DNA of 64,000 nucleotides from the NCBI GenBank assembly GCA_009760855.2, contig WPIO01000012.1:8244001-8308000 (forward strand). Reading direction: 5' to 3'. The notes beneath the pieces were generated by a model. That model saw nothing but the letters and a program-made list of their open reading frames with translations. It had not been told where the DNA came from and did not search any database. The stretch comes from Cristatella mucedo (taxonomy: Eukaryota; Bryozoa; Phylactolaemata; Cristatellidae). Position 1 is the stretch's first letter. Each line of letters starts with the position of its first letter. The position numbers and the translations under genes are program-made. Positions 21,517 through 32,746 of the stretch are shown here, piece by piece.

Positions 21517-23003
21517 GGCAATGTTAAATCCATAGCTAATATGCTGCTGGCCGCTGGTGATACTATACCAGAGGAACAATTGTCCTCCGCATGCTTCACC
21601 GGCTGCCGCAGTCGTGGCAGCCGCTGATAATGGCCCTTAAAGCAAGGGGCATAAGCGACTTAACTCTTGACTTTATGTTGTACAAAGCAGGCTTTTACAT
21701 GAGCATCTGAGGCGGCAAAATTGGCCTTCCTTGATGAGAGTAAGAGAGGGTAGGCTCTTGTGGCTTCGAGTGAGACCCGGAAATCCAGCAAAGTGGCTTT
21801 GTCTATTGCTCTTGGAAAACAGCATACTTTCAAGTTTACTGGCAAGTGCCACTACTGTTTGGTAGTCGGTCACAAGGCCTCACAATGCTTTAAAAAGAAA
21901 AAGAGAGAAAGTCAAACCTGAGGTTAACACAGCAACTGATGACTGCTTCATTTTCACTGCTGACTCGACTGCCTAGCTTCCATCACAGCTGGAGTGGCTT
22001 ATAGATTCTGGAGCCACGCTGCGTATGTGCTACGAGCCTGAACTATTTACATACTGCGAGAAAGTTGCTCGCAGCGTTGTGGGGTGACAGAGAAGTGCTT
22101 GAAGCGATCGGCATTGGTACGGTACGTGTTCAGCTGCGTGTTGACAGTGCATGGAGCAAAGGTGAACTATGAAATGTTTTACTTGTATCCAAGCTTGCCA
22201 AGTACCTATTTTCGCCAAGCCAATGTGTCAAGAGAGGCTAGAAGGGGGAGTTCGATGATGATTGCGCGTCTTTTACCAACCCGGGGTCAAAAAAGTGGCT
22301 GCTTCTAGCATAAGACAAGGGAGACTCTTCCATATCCTAGGTACTTCTGTAAGACAGCGAACAGCATTGGCTGCTCACGCATGTAAATCTGTCCCGTGTG
22401 ATATGACGAACCTGTACTCCGACATTGGTGCACCAGGGTTGGATGCAACGATGGTCCTCGAACTACATGCTTTAGCAGAGGCTGGGCAACTGGCGCTAGC
22501 TAGCTGTGACTGACAGCGCACCTACGACTCAACCTACTCTGCAATACGGGTTAGTGGCAGAGACCATGATTGCTTGCAGCGATGAGTCTACGACCTTGCA
22601 CGATGCTCTGAGCAGCACGGTAGTACATGTATGGACTGCTGCTAATGATGATGAACTTTCTTCCTTACGCAAGAATGGTGTTCATGAGGTCGCCAGACTA
22701 CCCAAGGGAAGGCATGGCATCAGATGGAAAGTTGCATTCAATGTTACGCGAAATTCAGAATGGTTCGTGAACTGCCCTAGGGCCTGCATCTTTTCTCAAG
22801 GCTTTTCAGATGGATGGAAACAAATTCACTGAGACGTTTTGGCAAAGACAGCTTGGCCGTTTTGTTAAGTACAACTCTCAGAGAACTTCCTTGTCCAATG
22901 CTGCCATGATGGAGTTCCAGATTCATCAAATTGTCTGTTTGTGCTACTGCTGTTGGACATCGCCCACCCACGTGACCGACACTGGCTGCTCAGCAAAGGG
23001 AGG
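21517..23003 (+). mobile_element. Ty1/copia-type retrotransposon interior, decayed and deleted
   Basis: Recognisable parts in order: a gag piece (AAGDTIPEEQ near 21550, LTLDFM near 21665); a zinc knuckle CHYCLVVGHKASQC (21847-21888, CX2CX4HX4C); a copia-type protease block LEWLIDSGAT (about 21988-22020) with the catalytic DSG; and the start of reverse transcriptase (LHDALSS...ANDDELSSLRKNGVHEV, 22597-22690). The interior is only about 1.5 kb where copia elements usually have around 4 kb. Integrase, most of the reverse transcriptase and RNase H are missing, and stops and frame changes separate the remaining blocks. CAGCAAAGGGAGG at 22991-23003 is a plausible polypurine tract directly before the 3' LTR. 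The element cannot move by itself. Confidence 0.8.
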
Positions 23004-23404
23004 TATAGGCTGAATCCGCATCGCAGCAAATGTGCTGGGCGATTTCACCTTGATCTGAGTGCAGCACTTTCTGACTCAGGGCACTGCGTCTATTTTTGGA
23101 GTTGCAGACCACTCCTGATTAGCTAAATATCACGCATACCTAGGCCCTGCCAAGGCCACATCGGCTACGGCTGATAAGAGCGAGATCATGAAGAGTAGCC
23201 AATAGCACTAAGATCTGTATGCAATGATGGCTTGCTCAGATAATGGTGTCAGTTTAGGACGACTATATATTGGACCTGGTCTTCACTTGTTTATTCTCCG
23301 CATTTGCAACGGTCCACGTTCTGTTTATCGGCTGTGGTATTAAACACCATAATTTTCTCGACCTTTGACTGGTAAATGCCTTCGTGGCAGCACTGCTTCT
23401 CACT
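23004..23404 (+). repeat. 3' LTR of the Ty1/copia-type element
   Basis: Direct repeat of 21106-21516 with many substitutions and small indels, which implies an old insertion. The terminal TG is mutated to TA and the terminal CA to CT. Confidence 0.85.
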
Positions 23405-23409
23405 GACCC

Positions 23410-24305
23410 GAATTCTTGCAGTGTTACACAGCTGAAAGTTAGTTGACTTTACTGTGGAGCTGATGTGGTCGTCCAGTGAAAGGTCACTTTGGAACAGGAC
23501 ATCCAGATTTCGTGCAGATGCTACAGGAGATATGCCAGCCGAGCCCATTCTGAAAGGTTGTTTCTTTTAATTTCCGAGCAGTTCTAGGCTTACTCATAAC
23601 TAGTAATCCGGTTTCATCGTCATTCGATACGAGTGAATCTATCGCCATCCAAGTGTGAATGGTAGCAATACATTCTGCAGGGGTGCTTAGAGAGCTGAAC
23701 GAGCTCGACGGCTAAGAGGGATTAAAACACACGGACTGTGATTAGTCACTTGCATGAAAATAAATGCCTTTATACTGCTTGACTGTTACATTGAAAAGAG
23801 GGATGTCGAATTGTATACATTATGAAAATAAGTGCACCAAGCACACAATCTTGGGGAAAGCTTACTTTGGAGGCTCTTTGGATTATAGTTGTCAGGCGAC
23901 ATCAATGCTCTGTAGTGTCTCCTCCAGAGAAAGGATTTAAATCTTCGTAGTGCAGTGCCACTGACGCCCAGGCATGATGAAAAGCGTTCACGAAGGACTG
24001 AGTGCTCAATAGCAACAGCCATCACCGAATGATAGAGTAAAAGCAGTAGAGAGAGAGACTTCTTCATTCTGAATACTTGAGAAGGTCGTAATGCAGTCGC
24101 AACAGCACTGACTGTTAAGAGAGATTAGCTCTAAAACCAGACTGGAAAATAAGTGGAAGGTTTGAGTTTTGATATACGAGTTTAGCTGGACAGCCACTAC
24201 TCGTTCTAGTGCCTGTATAGGAACGGCAGCGTGGAGGCTTAGCGGACTTCAAGTTATCCTGATCGTGTGTCACTTTCTTAAGGACTGGTATAACCAACAG
24301 CGGCT
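23410..24305 (-). mobile_element. LINE-A old copy, antisense, right part
   Basis: Continuation of 20735-21100 after the LTR insertion. It includes LINE-A reverse transcriptase blocks on the minus strand up to the region upstream of the polymerase core (VIPVLKKVTHDQDNL, FQSGFRANLS near 24120-24290). It is longer at the 5' side than the other LINE-A copies here. Confidence 0.75.
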
Positions 24306-24948
24306 ATCACTTGGAGCAAATCTCGCGTGGTTCAACTCTCGTGTGGCCTAGCGCTCAAATCAGGTCACATGACGAGGTCAATGCCTGGAGCACAACTGAC
24401 TGATGATTAAATGGCTTCGGCTTTTATGCAGCCTCGGCCACAGACGATCTCATAATCTGCTCCTACTCTTTATAACTCAGGAAACACGAATACTGATTAC
24501 CAGTTATAACCTGGCTGATTTAGGACGTCGCCAATTCTACGCGGCGCGCTAGCTTCTTGTCCGGGACGTGGCCGGTGCTTCATTCAGTGCGGTTTTAGTG
24601 CCAGTACTGATTACTAGTTCTGATCATACAGAATTTCGCACGTGCGCGAACAAGCATCCAAGCCTATTTAATTAGACACGGTCAGACGCAAGTGCTGTGC
24701 GGCCATTCCCACCGCGCTCAAACGTAAAGCGTCCCGCACGTCGGACAGACGTTGCTCTAAGCGTGACCCGGGACGCACAGCACTCACCGCTCTCGGCTCT
24801 CGGCCCGCCGTACGCGCGCGAAGCGCCGAGCGCGCATCGATAGCTAACGCGAACGGCGGCGTTACGAGACGCGCCGTGGAGAGACGAGGGAGAAGGTGCT
24901 CCCTAGCCTCAGCTAATACGGCGTCGTTTGTTCGTACAGCAATGCCAG
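24306..24948. other. No gene seen
   Basis: GC content rises towards 24850. No coding or repeat signal that I can support. Confidence 0.4.
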
Positions 24949-24979
24949 GTCTGCTGTGACCACAGTGCTCACAGCAGAC
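24949..24979. repeat. Hairpin, 11-bp perfect arms
   Basis: GTCTGCTGTGA pairs with TCACAGCAGAC across a 9-base loop. A related motif in inverted orientation occurs in the 55-bp repeats at 25251-25360. Confidence 0.8.
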
Positions 24980-25025
24980 TGCTCAGCGCGGTCGCCAGCG
25001 TGTGCTTCTGTTTACGTTAAAGAAA

Positions 25026-25215
25026 CGTTTTTAGTTCTTTTATGCTTAGAGTTCCTCTTTAATACTGAAATACTAAACTCCAAGGCCTAAACTCTAAGCC
25101 CGAAAACTTAAAATGAACAAAAACTACAAAATCTATCCAATAAACCATGAGCCATAAGCCCCAAAACATACAAACATTAAATACTAAACGCAAAATCCTA
25201 AACCCTAAGCTAAAA
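25026..25215 (-). repeat. Degenerate telomere-like (TTTAGGG-type) array
   Basis: The plus strand shows many variants of CCTAAACTCTAA, AACCCTAAGC and AATACTAAAC. On the minus strand these read as imperfect TTTAGGG/GTTTAG units. Confidence 0.6.
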
Positions 25216-25250
25216 TGTGTTGGTTTAGTGTGAATGTACGCATATGCTTG

Positions 25251-25360
25251 CGACCATGTTGGACAGCTTGCTATGAGCACTGTGACCGTAGCAGATCTGA
25301 CATTTCGACCATGTTGGACAGCTTGCTATGAGCACTGTGACCGTAGCAGATCTGACGTTT
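25251..25360 (+). repeat. 55-bp tandem duplication
   Basis: Two near-identical 55-bp units starting CGACCATGTTGGACAGC. They differ at one base near the unit end (CATTT versus CGTTT). Confidence 0.95.
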
Positions 25361-26265
25361 CCGTATGAACAAAGGACTCCGTATTAGCTGCGTAGCGGAG
25401 ACGCTCATCCGACGGGCCACGTGACGAGACAGATTCTCGGCTGCTACGGGCCACGGGACGACCGTAGCGCACGCGCGGCTCTTAGCTTAGTGGTTCACCC
25501 GACGGGATCCCGGAAACCCCCAAGCCCGCGAGCTTTAAAAATGCTCGCAAAAACCGCATTTGAGAGCCCCCAATCCCTGCCCGGGGACAAACCCTTTGCA
25601 AAGCCATTGCGTCTTTGAGTCAAAATATAGCATCAGTCCTGACGTCGGCAACGTCTCCGTATCCGCGTCTCTCATATCTTCAGTTACACTTGTCGCACGC
25701 CATTCACCTCGTACTGCTGCTGATGTGCCGACAGCGAAGGCTAATACAATTCGCCAATATCCCGCTTAAATCCATTGAGTATTATCAAGGTAACTCTGAG
25801 CCAATCGTTGGATAATCGCACAATTTCAGCGCGGCTCTTCTGCTGTCTCCATGTTCCGTCCGATAACAGAGAGGGCGGAGTCGCGTCAATGTCATAGGCT
25901 GTTTAGCGCTTCCTAAACGAAAGGCATCCGAGACACCATCCTTCCAGCGTATCGAGTTAGATAGAGCTAGCGGTAACAAGACTCGTTGGGCTAAACATTA
26001 CCGACGTCTCTCTCGCTCTGCTTAGATCTTCGGGCAATTTTAGTCATTGCTGCCGGCGCCGTGCTGAAACGGCTGACCGGCGTGGTCTAACCGGCTGCGA
26101 TCGATGTTGATATTATTGGTTTCTGACGTGCTATGAAATTGGATTAGTGGCCGAGAAGTGACAGCAACTGATACACTTGAAATAATTTCTCACATTGGAG
26201 CGATACGCTGCGAAGTCATTGAATCTGAGTTAGGCAAAAGAGTGAGAGACGACGGAGGAAGTTAG
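25361..26265. other. No gene seen
   Basis: Mixed composition with short open frames lacking motifs. Confidence 0.4.
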
Positions 26266-26980
26266 CTAGAGAAGGGAGAGGAGGGGAGAATAGGAGAGGA
26301 GAGAAGAGGAGAGGAGAAGAGAGGATAGGGAAGGAGAGGAGAGGAGAGGAGAGGAAAGGAGAGGAGAGGAGAGGAGAGGAGAGACGAGGAGAGGAGAGGA
26401 TAGGGAAGGAGAGAAGAGGGGAGGAGAGAAGGGGAGAAGAGAGGAGAGGAGAGGAGAGAAGAAGAGAGGATAGGGAAGGAGAGAAGAGGGGAGGAGAGAA
26501 GGGGAGAAGAGAGGAGAGGAGAGGAGAGGATAGGGAAGGAGAGAAGAGGGGAGGAGAGGAGAGGGGGAGAAGAGAGGAGAGGAGAGGAGAGAAGAGGGAA
26601 GGAGAGAAGAGGGGAGGAGAGGAGAGGAGAGGATAGGGAAGGAGAGAAGAGGGAAGGAGAGAAGAGGAGAGGAGAGGAGAGGAGAGGAGAGGAGAGGATA
26701 GGGAAGGAGAGAAGAGGGGAGGAGAGAAGGGGAGAAGAGAGGAGAGGAGAGGAGAGAAGAAGAGAGGATAGGGAAGGAGAGAAGAGGGGAGGAGAGAAGG
26801 GGAGAAGAGAGGAGAGGAGAGGAGAGGAGTGGATAGGAGAGAATAGGGGAAGAGAAGAGAGGAGAGGAAAGGAGAGGAGAGGAGAGGAGAGGAGAGACGA
26901 GGAGAGGAGAGGATAGGGAAGGAGAGGAGAGGAGAGGATAGGGAAGGAGAGAAGAGGGGAGGAGAGAAGAGAGGAGAGGC
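26266..26980 (+). repeat. 700-bp purine tract, GGAGA-type minisatellite
   Basis: Almost uninterrupted A/G on the plus strand, built on GAGAG/GGAGA units with a higher-order block starting GGATAGGGAAGGAGAGAAGA that recurs about every 60-70 bp. The 300-335-codon minus-strand frames here are artefacts of a stop-free Ser/Leu/Pro repeat. Confidence 0.97.
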
Positions 26981-28240
26981 CAGTATGGAAAAGCAGGAAA
27001 GAAGGGTTTGTTATGACCTGACAGCTGATGATTCTGATCCGATTCGAATCCGAAATCTTTAACAGCTGCCGAAGCGAAATATAGTTTAGTTTTTTTAAAG
27101 TAGCGATGCGTGCAGTCAGCGACTGCATGGATGACACCTCGTTTAGTTTTACCTGAAGAAAGGTCAACTTTATTCAGTATTGAAGGAAATTTCCGTTCTT
27201 TAGAATTTATTTGACTTTGACATGCATTTAAAGCATTGCCATGACAAATGTGGTATATTAGGCGCCACATCATTAAATTACGCTAAGTGCTCAACTCTAA
27301 TGAAATCAGGCGTGCCATTACTTAGCTGAATTAATGTCAATAACAACATAAAATCTAATCAGCTTCTCCACTTAAACTTCACCGGTTTGTGAATTCATTT
27401 TAGTCATTCCGATGAATGGAACTCGGTTATTTCAAGGATTGACGACAGTTTTGTCAGCGTCTTCGTTGCGAACACCCATTCGCATTTAAATAACAATAGT
27501 GCCAGTTGTTCATCTATCTAGGCACTTTAGCACTCGCTGCAAAAGAATAAATAAACAAGGACTAATGAAACGCATAGTCCCATACTTTAACAAGCATAAG
27601 AAACACTAAAGTAACATGCTTAGGGCTAACGTGCAACGGACACTAGAAGTAGGCCCAGGGCCAATGCGATATAGAACCTCTGGCAAGTAGCATGCACAGA
27701 ATTGAGCACAGGTCAGTACGCGAATTTAAACAGAAACAAAAGAGACAAGATCGCTGTGGAGAAAAAATGATAGGTAACTGGAACAGATGATGTAGTTTGG
27801 TTTGTCGTCGCGAACAGCACGGACCGGAAACGGACGAACGCTACCACCAGTTTATTCCGCTGCGCAAGGAGCAACGGGAAGCACGACTCTCTTCGCGCCT
27901 CTCGCCCACCGGAGTTCCCCTCGACTCCCTTGTCACAGCAATCCCTAAGAGCACATCGCGACTACATAGCACGTTGATTGTCATAGCCCACTCATACAAC
28001 GATCAAGGGCAGAGCCATCAATTAAACGAAACCGCAGATGAATCCTTTGGTGGAGACTTAAATGATGCTTTGGTCATTGTTGGTAGCGATCGATGCTGAG
28101 AGTGAGTTGCAGACTTTCAGTGCACTCGAGCAGAAGGCCGGATCGCCGAACGATTTGAAAACAGCGCGAGGGAATGCGAGCTGATCGCACACTGAGGAGA
28201 GGGTGGCGTGCGAGCAAAACGGAATAGCAAGGAGGTCTGT
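26981..28240. other. No gene supported
   Basis: A 100-codon plus-strand frame (27797-28099) has mixed composition but no recognised motif. GGGAAGCACGACTCTCTTCG inside it resembles a patch near 4510, hinting at a dispersed repeat. Confidence 0.35.
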
Positions 28241-28249
28241 TAGACAAGC

Positions 28250-28640
28250 GTCTCGTGCAAGCGATTAATGTGACCTGTAAATCATACTGAGGATCTTGTA
28301 GCAGATTCGGTACTTGATATAAGAGCGAATAAAGCTCAGGCAGAAGTGCACGTGATGTGGTGGCTAAGCCTCTGACGACAGAACAAGCGAGCTGCTGAGT
28401 TCTGCACTAGTTACAGACTACTGAGGGTGCTGGCTGTGAGTCATGAATAAAGAGAATGGTAGAAATATATTGAAGCGATGTCCCAAGCGGAGACTAATCT
28501 GACTGTCATACTGCTGTCTAAGTAGGCCCTGCCTTTGACGATGTTCCTTAGCTGGAAGCTACGAATTGACCGTGGAAGAAATGTGCTCATGTAACGACAA
28601 GAGTCTTTTTGGAATCGCTTGCCCCCGGATTACGGAGAAA
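28250..28640 (-). mobile_element. Old LINE-A-group fragment, antisense
   Basis: Diverged match to the LINE-A region containing GAAGTG...ATGTGG, GCTGAGTTCTGCAC and a TGTCATAC...AAGTAGGCC block. No frame survives. Confidence 0.5.
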
Positions 28641-29401
28641 CGTCACCGGAGCGATACTTGATGAACCGTTTTTGAGTGCGATGCGTGATGTAGTAGAAAG
28701 CACTGCCAAGGTCGCTGGCTATTTCCCGCGGAACGAGGCATTGAATGAGCTGGCTCAATGGCTACTGACCATGCTAGACGTAGCTAGATAGGTAATGATT
28801 AAGGAGTAAACGGATTTGCATCAAGGGGTTGCGTAACTGCGGAACGAAGCAAGTCTTGGCTACATAGGAACGAAGAGTAATAAATTAGTTCGCATAGTAC
28901 CAGTCGTGGATCAAGTGGGACGCTAAAAGTACTAAGAAGGAGAATGTTAGGTGAGCATAAATCAACAAGCTACTTACGTTTTAATACTCCTTATATTGCC
29001 TTCAGGTCTTCGCTTAGGGGTGCGGCGCTCATTTTCCAAGATGATCAAGGTAATCGGTTCAAGTCCGGCACCATACAGTCCATCATGGTCGGCTGCAGGC
29101 GGAAGCGATATAGACTAATTTTAACCGCTATATACACGAGGCAATCGAATCAGCTGACATTTACTTTCAGTCTTATTTAGTTGTCGAGTATTTCTCTTTG
29201 TATTTTCACAAAATACAATTTTGGCCTTTTAGAAATGTACTCTTCCAGCCAGACGAAAGTGCGGTTTCAAGTTCTCTACTAGTACGAAAACATAAGCAAA
29301 ACTGGCCCACTGTCTTTTCCAAGCACACACAAATTTGTTATTTCGCTCCCCAGGCACATGTGGCATGGTCGCCTGCCTGACAGTTCTAGCATTAGACAAT
29401 A
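28641..29401. other. No gene seen
   Basis: Includes a 60-codon frame at 28609-28791 without motif. Otherwise ordinary. Confidence 0.35.
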
Positions 29402-29909
29402 CAGTGGTACCATGGCTTACGAGTGTCCCAACTTACGAGTTTTTCGAGATGGAACTGTCTCGTGGCCGAATTTTCGCTTTTTGTTGAGAGCTAAAATTCT
29501 GGGTGACGAGCCAGCATCAGATACCCCACCGCTAGGTGCCTCAGCGACCGTTACAGCGAACGCTGCAACATATGCGCCAGCATCCCGCGCCACGCTCGTT
29601 GACTTTGAGCGGTTGCAGCGAAATTGCTCTCGCGTAAACGAGTACGAGTGGGTATGTCAGCGACCAAGCAAGATGGAGGAGGGAAGAGCTGCATGTGGTT
29701 ACTACAGGCCAGTAAGGGTAGGGCAGTGAAAGGTTTGCTGCTGCAAGACACTGGCAGACGACCCAGGTGTGACGTCAAGCTCAGGCTTGAAGGTTCACGC
29801 CCAGACAGCCGTGAGCGAGCCATCCGGTGCTTGGACTCGAAAGGTCGCCAGTCTCCGGTGGTGAATCCGACTACGGCAGGAAGAGCTAAGCATGCACGGT
29901 ACTTTACTT

Positions 29910-30268
29910 AATGTAATGTATCTCCGTCTGTAACTCCACAAAGACTACGTGGGTGTTACGCATGAGAGTTTTGTATAGCGCACTCACAGCCTAAGCGGGC
30001 TTTGGTACACATTCGGTAGCCAACAGACTTCGTCTCACGCAACAAAGAGAAAGTGGGAAGCATAGCAGAGTCAGGAGAGCAGTTAAGGTAGTGAGTAGCA
30101 CGGAAGTAGCAGCTAGGACCGCTGAAAAGGATGTGCCATAGTCGGCAGTAGGAGAGTAGTTGTCGTTGCGTAAGAATTGTGGGATCGAGTTCCACAGTCT
30201 AGGACCTGCGGAGCTAAAGCTTTTGTCACCAACGGTCTTTAAGCGGAGGAATGGAACAGCTAGGCAGT
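29910..30268 (-). mobile_element. LINE-B 3' end, antisense, nested in the MITE
   Basis: The plus strand begins TAATGTAATGTATCTCCGTC (the LINE-B tail in reverse). The minus strand then gives the 3'UTR and the end of the protein (DKSFSSAGP, LWNSIPQFLRN). Right border approximate. Confidence 0.75.
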
Positions 30269-30424
30269 ATCATCGTGTGAGAATTCCTCGCGTAACTGAC
30301 GAGCCCGTGATAGCTGATGAAAATCGACAAATAAGATTCAGATATTCACTTCAGCCTTTATCCTCCAACCCGGTCAGCATCTTCAAGTCGCCTGATCTCC
30401 AAGTTAATGCTGTCCATTATAAGT

Positions 30425-30768
30425 CATAGTCGACGTAACGGTGCTGTTTGACGGCAGCGAGGATGCCCTGGTGGTGGCGGCCCGGAAAAATATTGATGAG
30501 TACGAGGTCGTAGCCCGGCCTTTTCTGACAGCTGGCTACCGGTGGGCAGTGGTGAGGCCCTTCATGGTCGCTGCTCTGGGTGGCTGGTGGCCGCATAATA
30601 AAGCCTGCCTGGCGGATCTCGGCATTTCGCGAAGGGAACGGGCGGCATTGTGGCGGCTATGCGTCTCAGACGCCACTTCCGGCTCGGAAACCCATGGTCC
30701 CCGTTCCTTAACCGGGAGGCACGGGCAGCCCCCGCGGCCCCGGCAGGGCAGCAGGGCTCCTCCGGCTA
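30425..30768 (+). mobile_element. GC-rich insert resembling the C-terminal endonuclease region of R2/NeSL-type LINEs
   Basis: A 120-codon frame reads VLFDGSEDALVVAARKNIDE, then VVRPFMVAALGGWWP and RRERAALWRLCVSDA. The order 'PF.gsEDAL..Aa...YE / V..f.VgALG.W.P.N / LWRLCVSDA' recalls the restriction-like endonuclease end of site-specific LINEs. It is GC-rich and absent from the sister MITE at 19157, so it is an insertion. Family assignment is from memory and could be wrong. Confidence 0.4.
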
Positions 30769-30940
30769 AGGTACACTGGTTAATTAAAGTATTCAAAATG
30801 TAAAATGGCTAACATAAAACCCGCTTATTGCGGTACATTTTATTGTTCGGTGCTTTTAAAATAATATTCATTATTTGTCAGCGCATTTTTAATTTAAAAA
30901 CATGGGATAAAACTCGCGGTGTTTTTTGTGGTCCAGGAAA

Positions 30941-30947
30941 GGATAAC
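30941..30947 (+). repeat. Target-site duplication of the nested LINE-A (GGATAAC)
   Basis: The right copy at 32411-32417 reads GGATTAC, one mismatch. The empty site is visible in the sister MITE near 19857-19876. Confidence 0.75.
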
Positions 30948-32410
30948 TATAATAATAATAATAATAATAATAATAATGTACTTGGTAAAGCGCCATCAGA
31001 GAACTTAATCTCTTTCTAGGCGCTTTACATTTGCTGTAAAGTGAAATGCAATTGAATGGTTGGGTAAAATTATGCTTGAAAAACAAACAAAATGAATAAT
31101 ATGGTTAGGGGTGACATGCACAAGGTCAGCATGCAAATGTGGTTAGTGATAGCATGCACAGTGTCAGCACACATAAGCACGTCAAGGACGAATCACATGG
31201 ACCCACTAAATGCTGTCCTAAATAGGTGTGTTTTTAAGTTCCTTTTAAATTTGGTCAGGTCAGGGGATGTTCTGACGCAAGTCGGGAGTGACTTCCAGGC
31301 TTTGGGAGCATATGAACTAAATGCACGGTCTCCAAAGGATTTGAGGTTTGTACGAGGTATTTTTAGAATGTTGGATTCCGAAAAGCTGGTGGTACGATGC
31401 TTAGCCTCGTGTGGAAGTAGATCTGAGAGATAGGCTGGAGCCAAAGAATGAAGTGACCTAAAAGTGAGCGACAAAACCTTGAAGTCGATCCGTTGCTTGA
31501 CTGGTAGCCAGCGCAGGTCGGCGAGAAGTGGTGTAATGTGGCAACTGCGACGCTCACGACAGACAAACCTGGCTGCGGAGTTTTGCACCAGCTGCAATCG
31601 CCTGATCACACATGCTGGTAGGCCAGTAAGCAGTGAGTTGCAGAAGTCGAGACGAGATGTCACGAATGCATGGACCAACTTAGACGTGGTATCCTTATCT
31701 AAACAAGCCCGAATTTTAGCAATGTTATGAAGCTGAAAATAGGCAGATTTGAATGTGGAGCTGATATGGTCGTCTAACGAAAGGTCGCTTTGGAATATGC
31801 CACCTAGATTTCGAGCTGATTCAACAGGAGATATGCTGGCAGAGCCAATTTTGGGAGACAGCCTTTCCAATATCTGAATCACACTGGGTTTGCCCATAAC
31901 TAGTAAGTTAGTTTTGTCATCGTTTAGTTTTAGAAAATTTGCTGCCATCCATGTGCGGATGTCATGAATGCATGCAGCAAGTGAGTTGAGAGAATTTGAG
32001 GTGCTCGAAGGCTGGGAGGGATCAAAGCAAAGGTAAAACTGAGTGTCATCCGCATAGAATTGAAAGCCTAGATTGTGCTTTTCAATCACATCAGCAAGAG
32101 GGAGAGTATAAACCGTGAAAAGAAGCGGACCTAGCACGGAGCCCTGAGGTACTCCGTATTTCAGAGGTACTTCAGATGATCTTTGTCCATTCACGTCAAT
32201 ACTCTGGAGTCTCCCACTGAGATATGATCTGAACCATTGTAGAGCAATGCCAGTGATGCCCAGGCGAGATGAAAGGCGCTCTAGAAGAACTTTTTGATCG
32301 ATGATGTCAAAAGCTGCCGAAAGATCGAGCAAAACAAGCAGAGACACTATACCCTTGCCTGCATTCCTAAGTAGGTCGTTGTATACCCTAAGCAATGCTG
32401 ACTCTGTGGA
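30948..32410 (-). mobile_element. LINE-A copy, antisense, 5' truncated, nested in the MITE
   Basis: It runs from the (TAA)n tail at 30948 to a truncated 5' end at 32410. It is the best preserved LINE-A copy in the window and carries a long open reverse transcriptase frame. Confidence 0.92.
31193..32395 (-). pseudogene. LINE-A reverse transcriptase, open but 5' truncated (400 codons)
   Basis: Encodes the polymerase half of a CR1/L2-group LINE ORF2. Motifs: the catalytic Asp block LLDLSAAFD (22-30), GVPQGSVLGPLLF (81-93), the active-site YADD (114-117), LNDDKTNLLVMG, LDFCNSLLTGLPA and the C-terminal AWKSLP...HLFRTAFSGS block. In the family this enzyme copies element RNA at a nicked target. The endonuclease domain and the start of polymerase are missing because the copy is 5' truncated, and the first ATG is an internal Met. 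The intact YADD contrasts with the broken motif in the copies at 57436 and 63664. Confidence 0.93.
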
Positions 32411-32584
32411 GGATTACTGGCATTTCAGTTCATCCTAATGAGGAAATATGATCAGACATACGAGTAGTTTGAGTTACGAGCTCCGTCACGCAACGACTTA
32501 AGTTCGAAAGCAAAGGTGCCGCTGTATGCAGGGCACATTTCTGGTACACGTTCATCTGTGCTTTATCTTGGCTTGCAGGGCGCG

Positions 32585-32586
32585 CG

Positions 32587-32617
<31 letters not shown>

Positions 32618-32669
32618 ACGCACACGCACACGCACACGCACACGCACACGCACACGCACACGCACACGC

Positions 32670-32742
<73 letters not shown>

Positions 32743-32746
32743 CATG
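32585..32746 (+). repeat. (CA)n/(CACG)n then (TA)n microsatellite
   Basis: CA repeats with a regular CACGCA middle section (32608-32680), then pure CA, then a short TA tract. It produces artificial Cys-Val and Thr-His open frames. Confidence 0.98.

Larger units (their letters stand above)
29402..32524 (+). mobile_element. Second Tigger-type MITE, expanded to 3.1 kb by nested insertions
   Basis: The left end is CAGTGGTACCATGGCTTACG and the right end is its inverted version (AAAGGTGCCGCTG), with TA outside both. The MITE backbone matches 19157-19977. Three foreign pieces sit inside: LINE-B (29910-30268), an R2-like LINE scrap (30425-30768) and LINE-A (30948-32410). Confidence 0.8.

Noticed and set aside
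26262-27273. Minus-strand frames of 301 and 335 codons
   Set aside because: They are Ser/Leu/Pro repeats produced by the stop-free purine/pyrimidine tract and overlap in two frames; no protein family resemblance.
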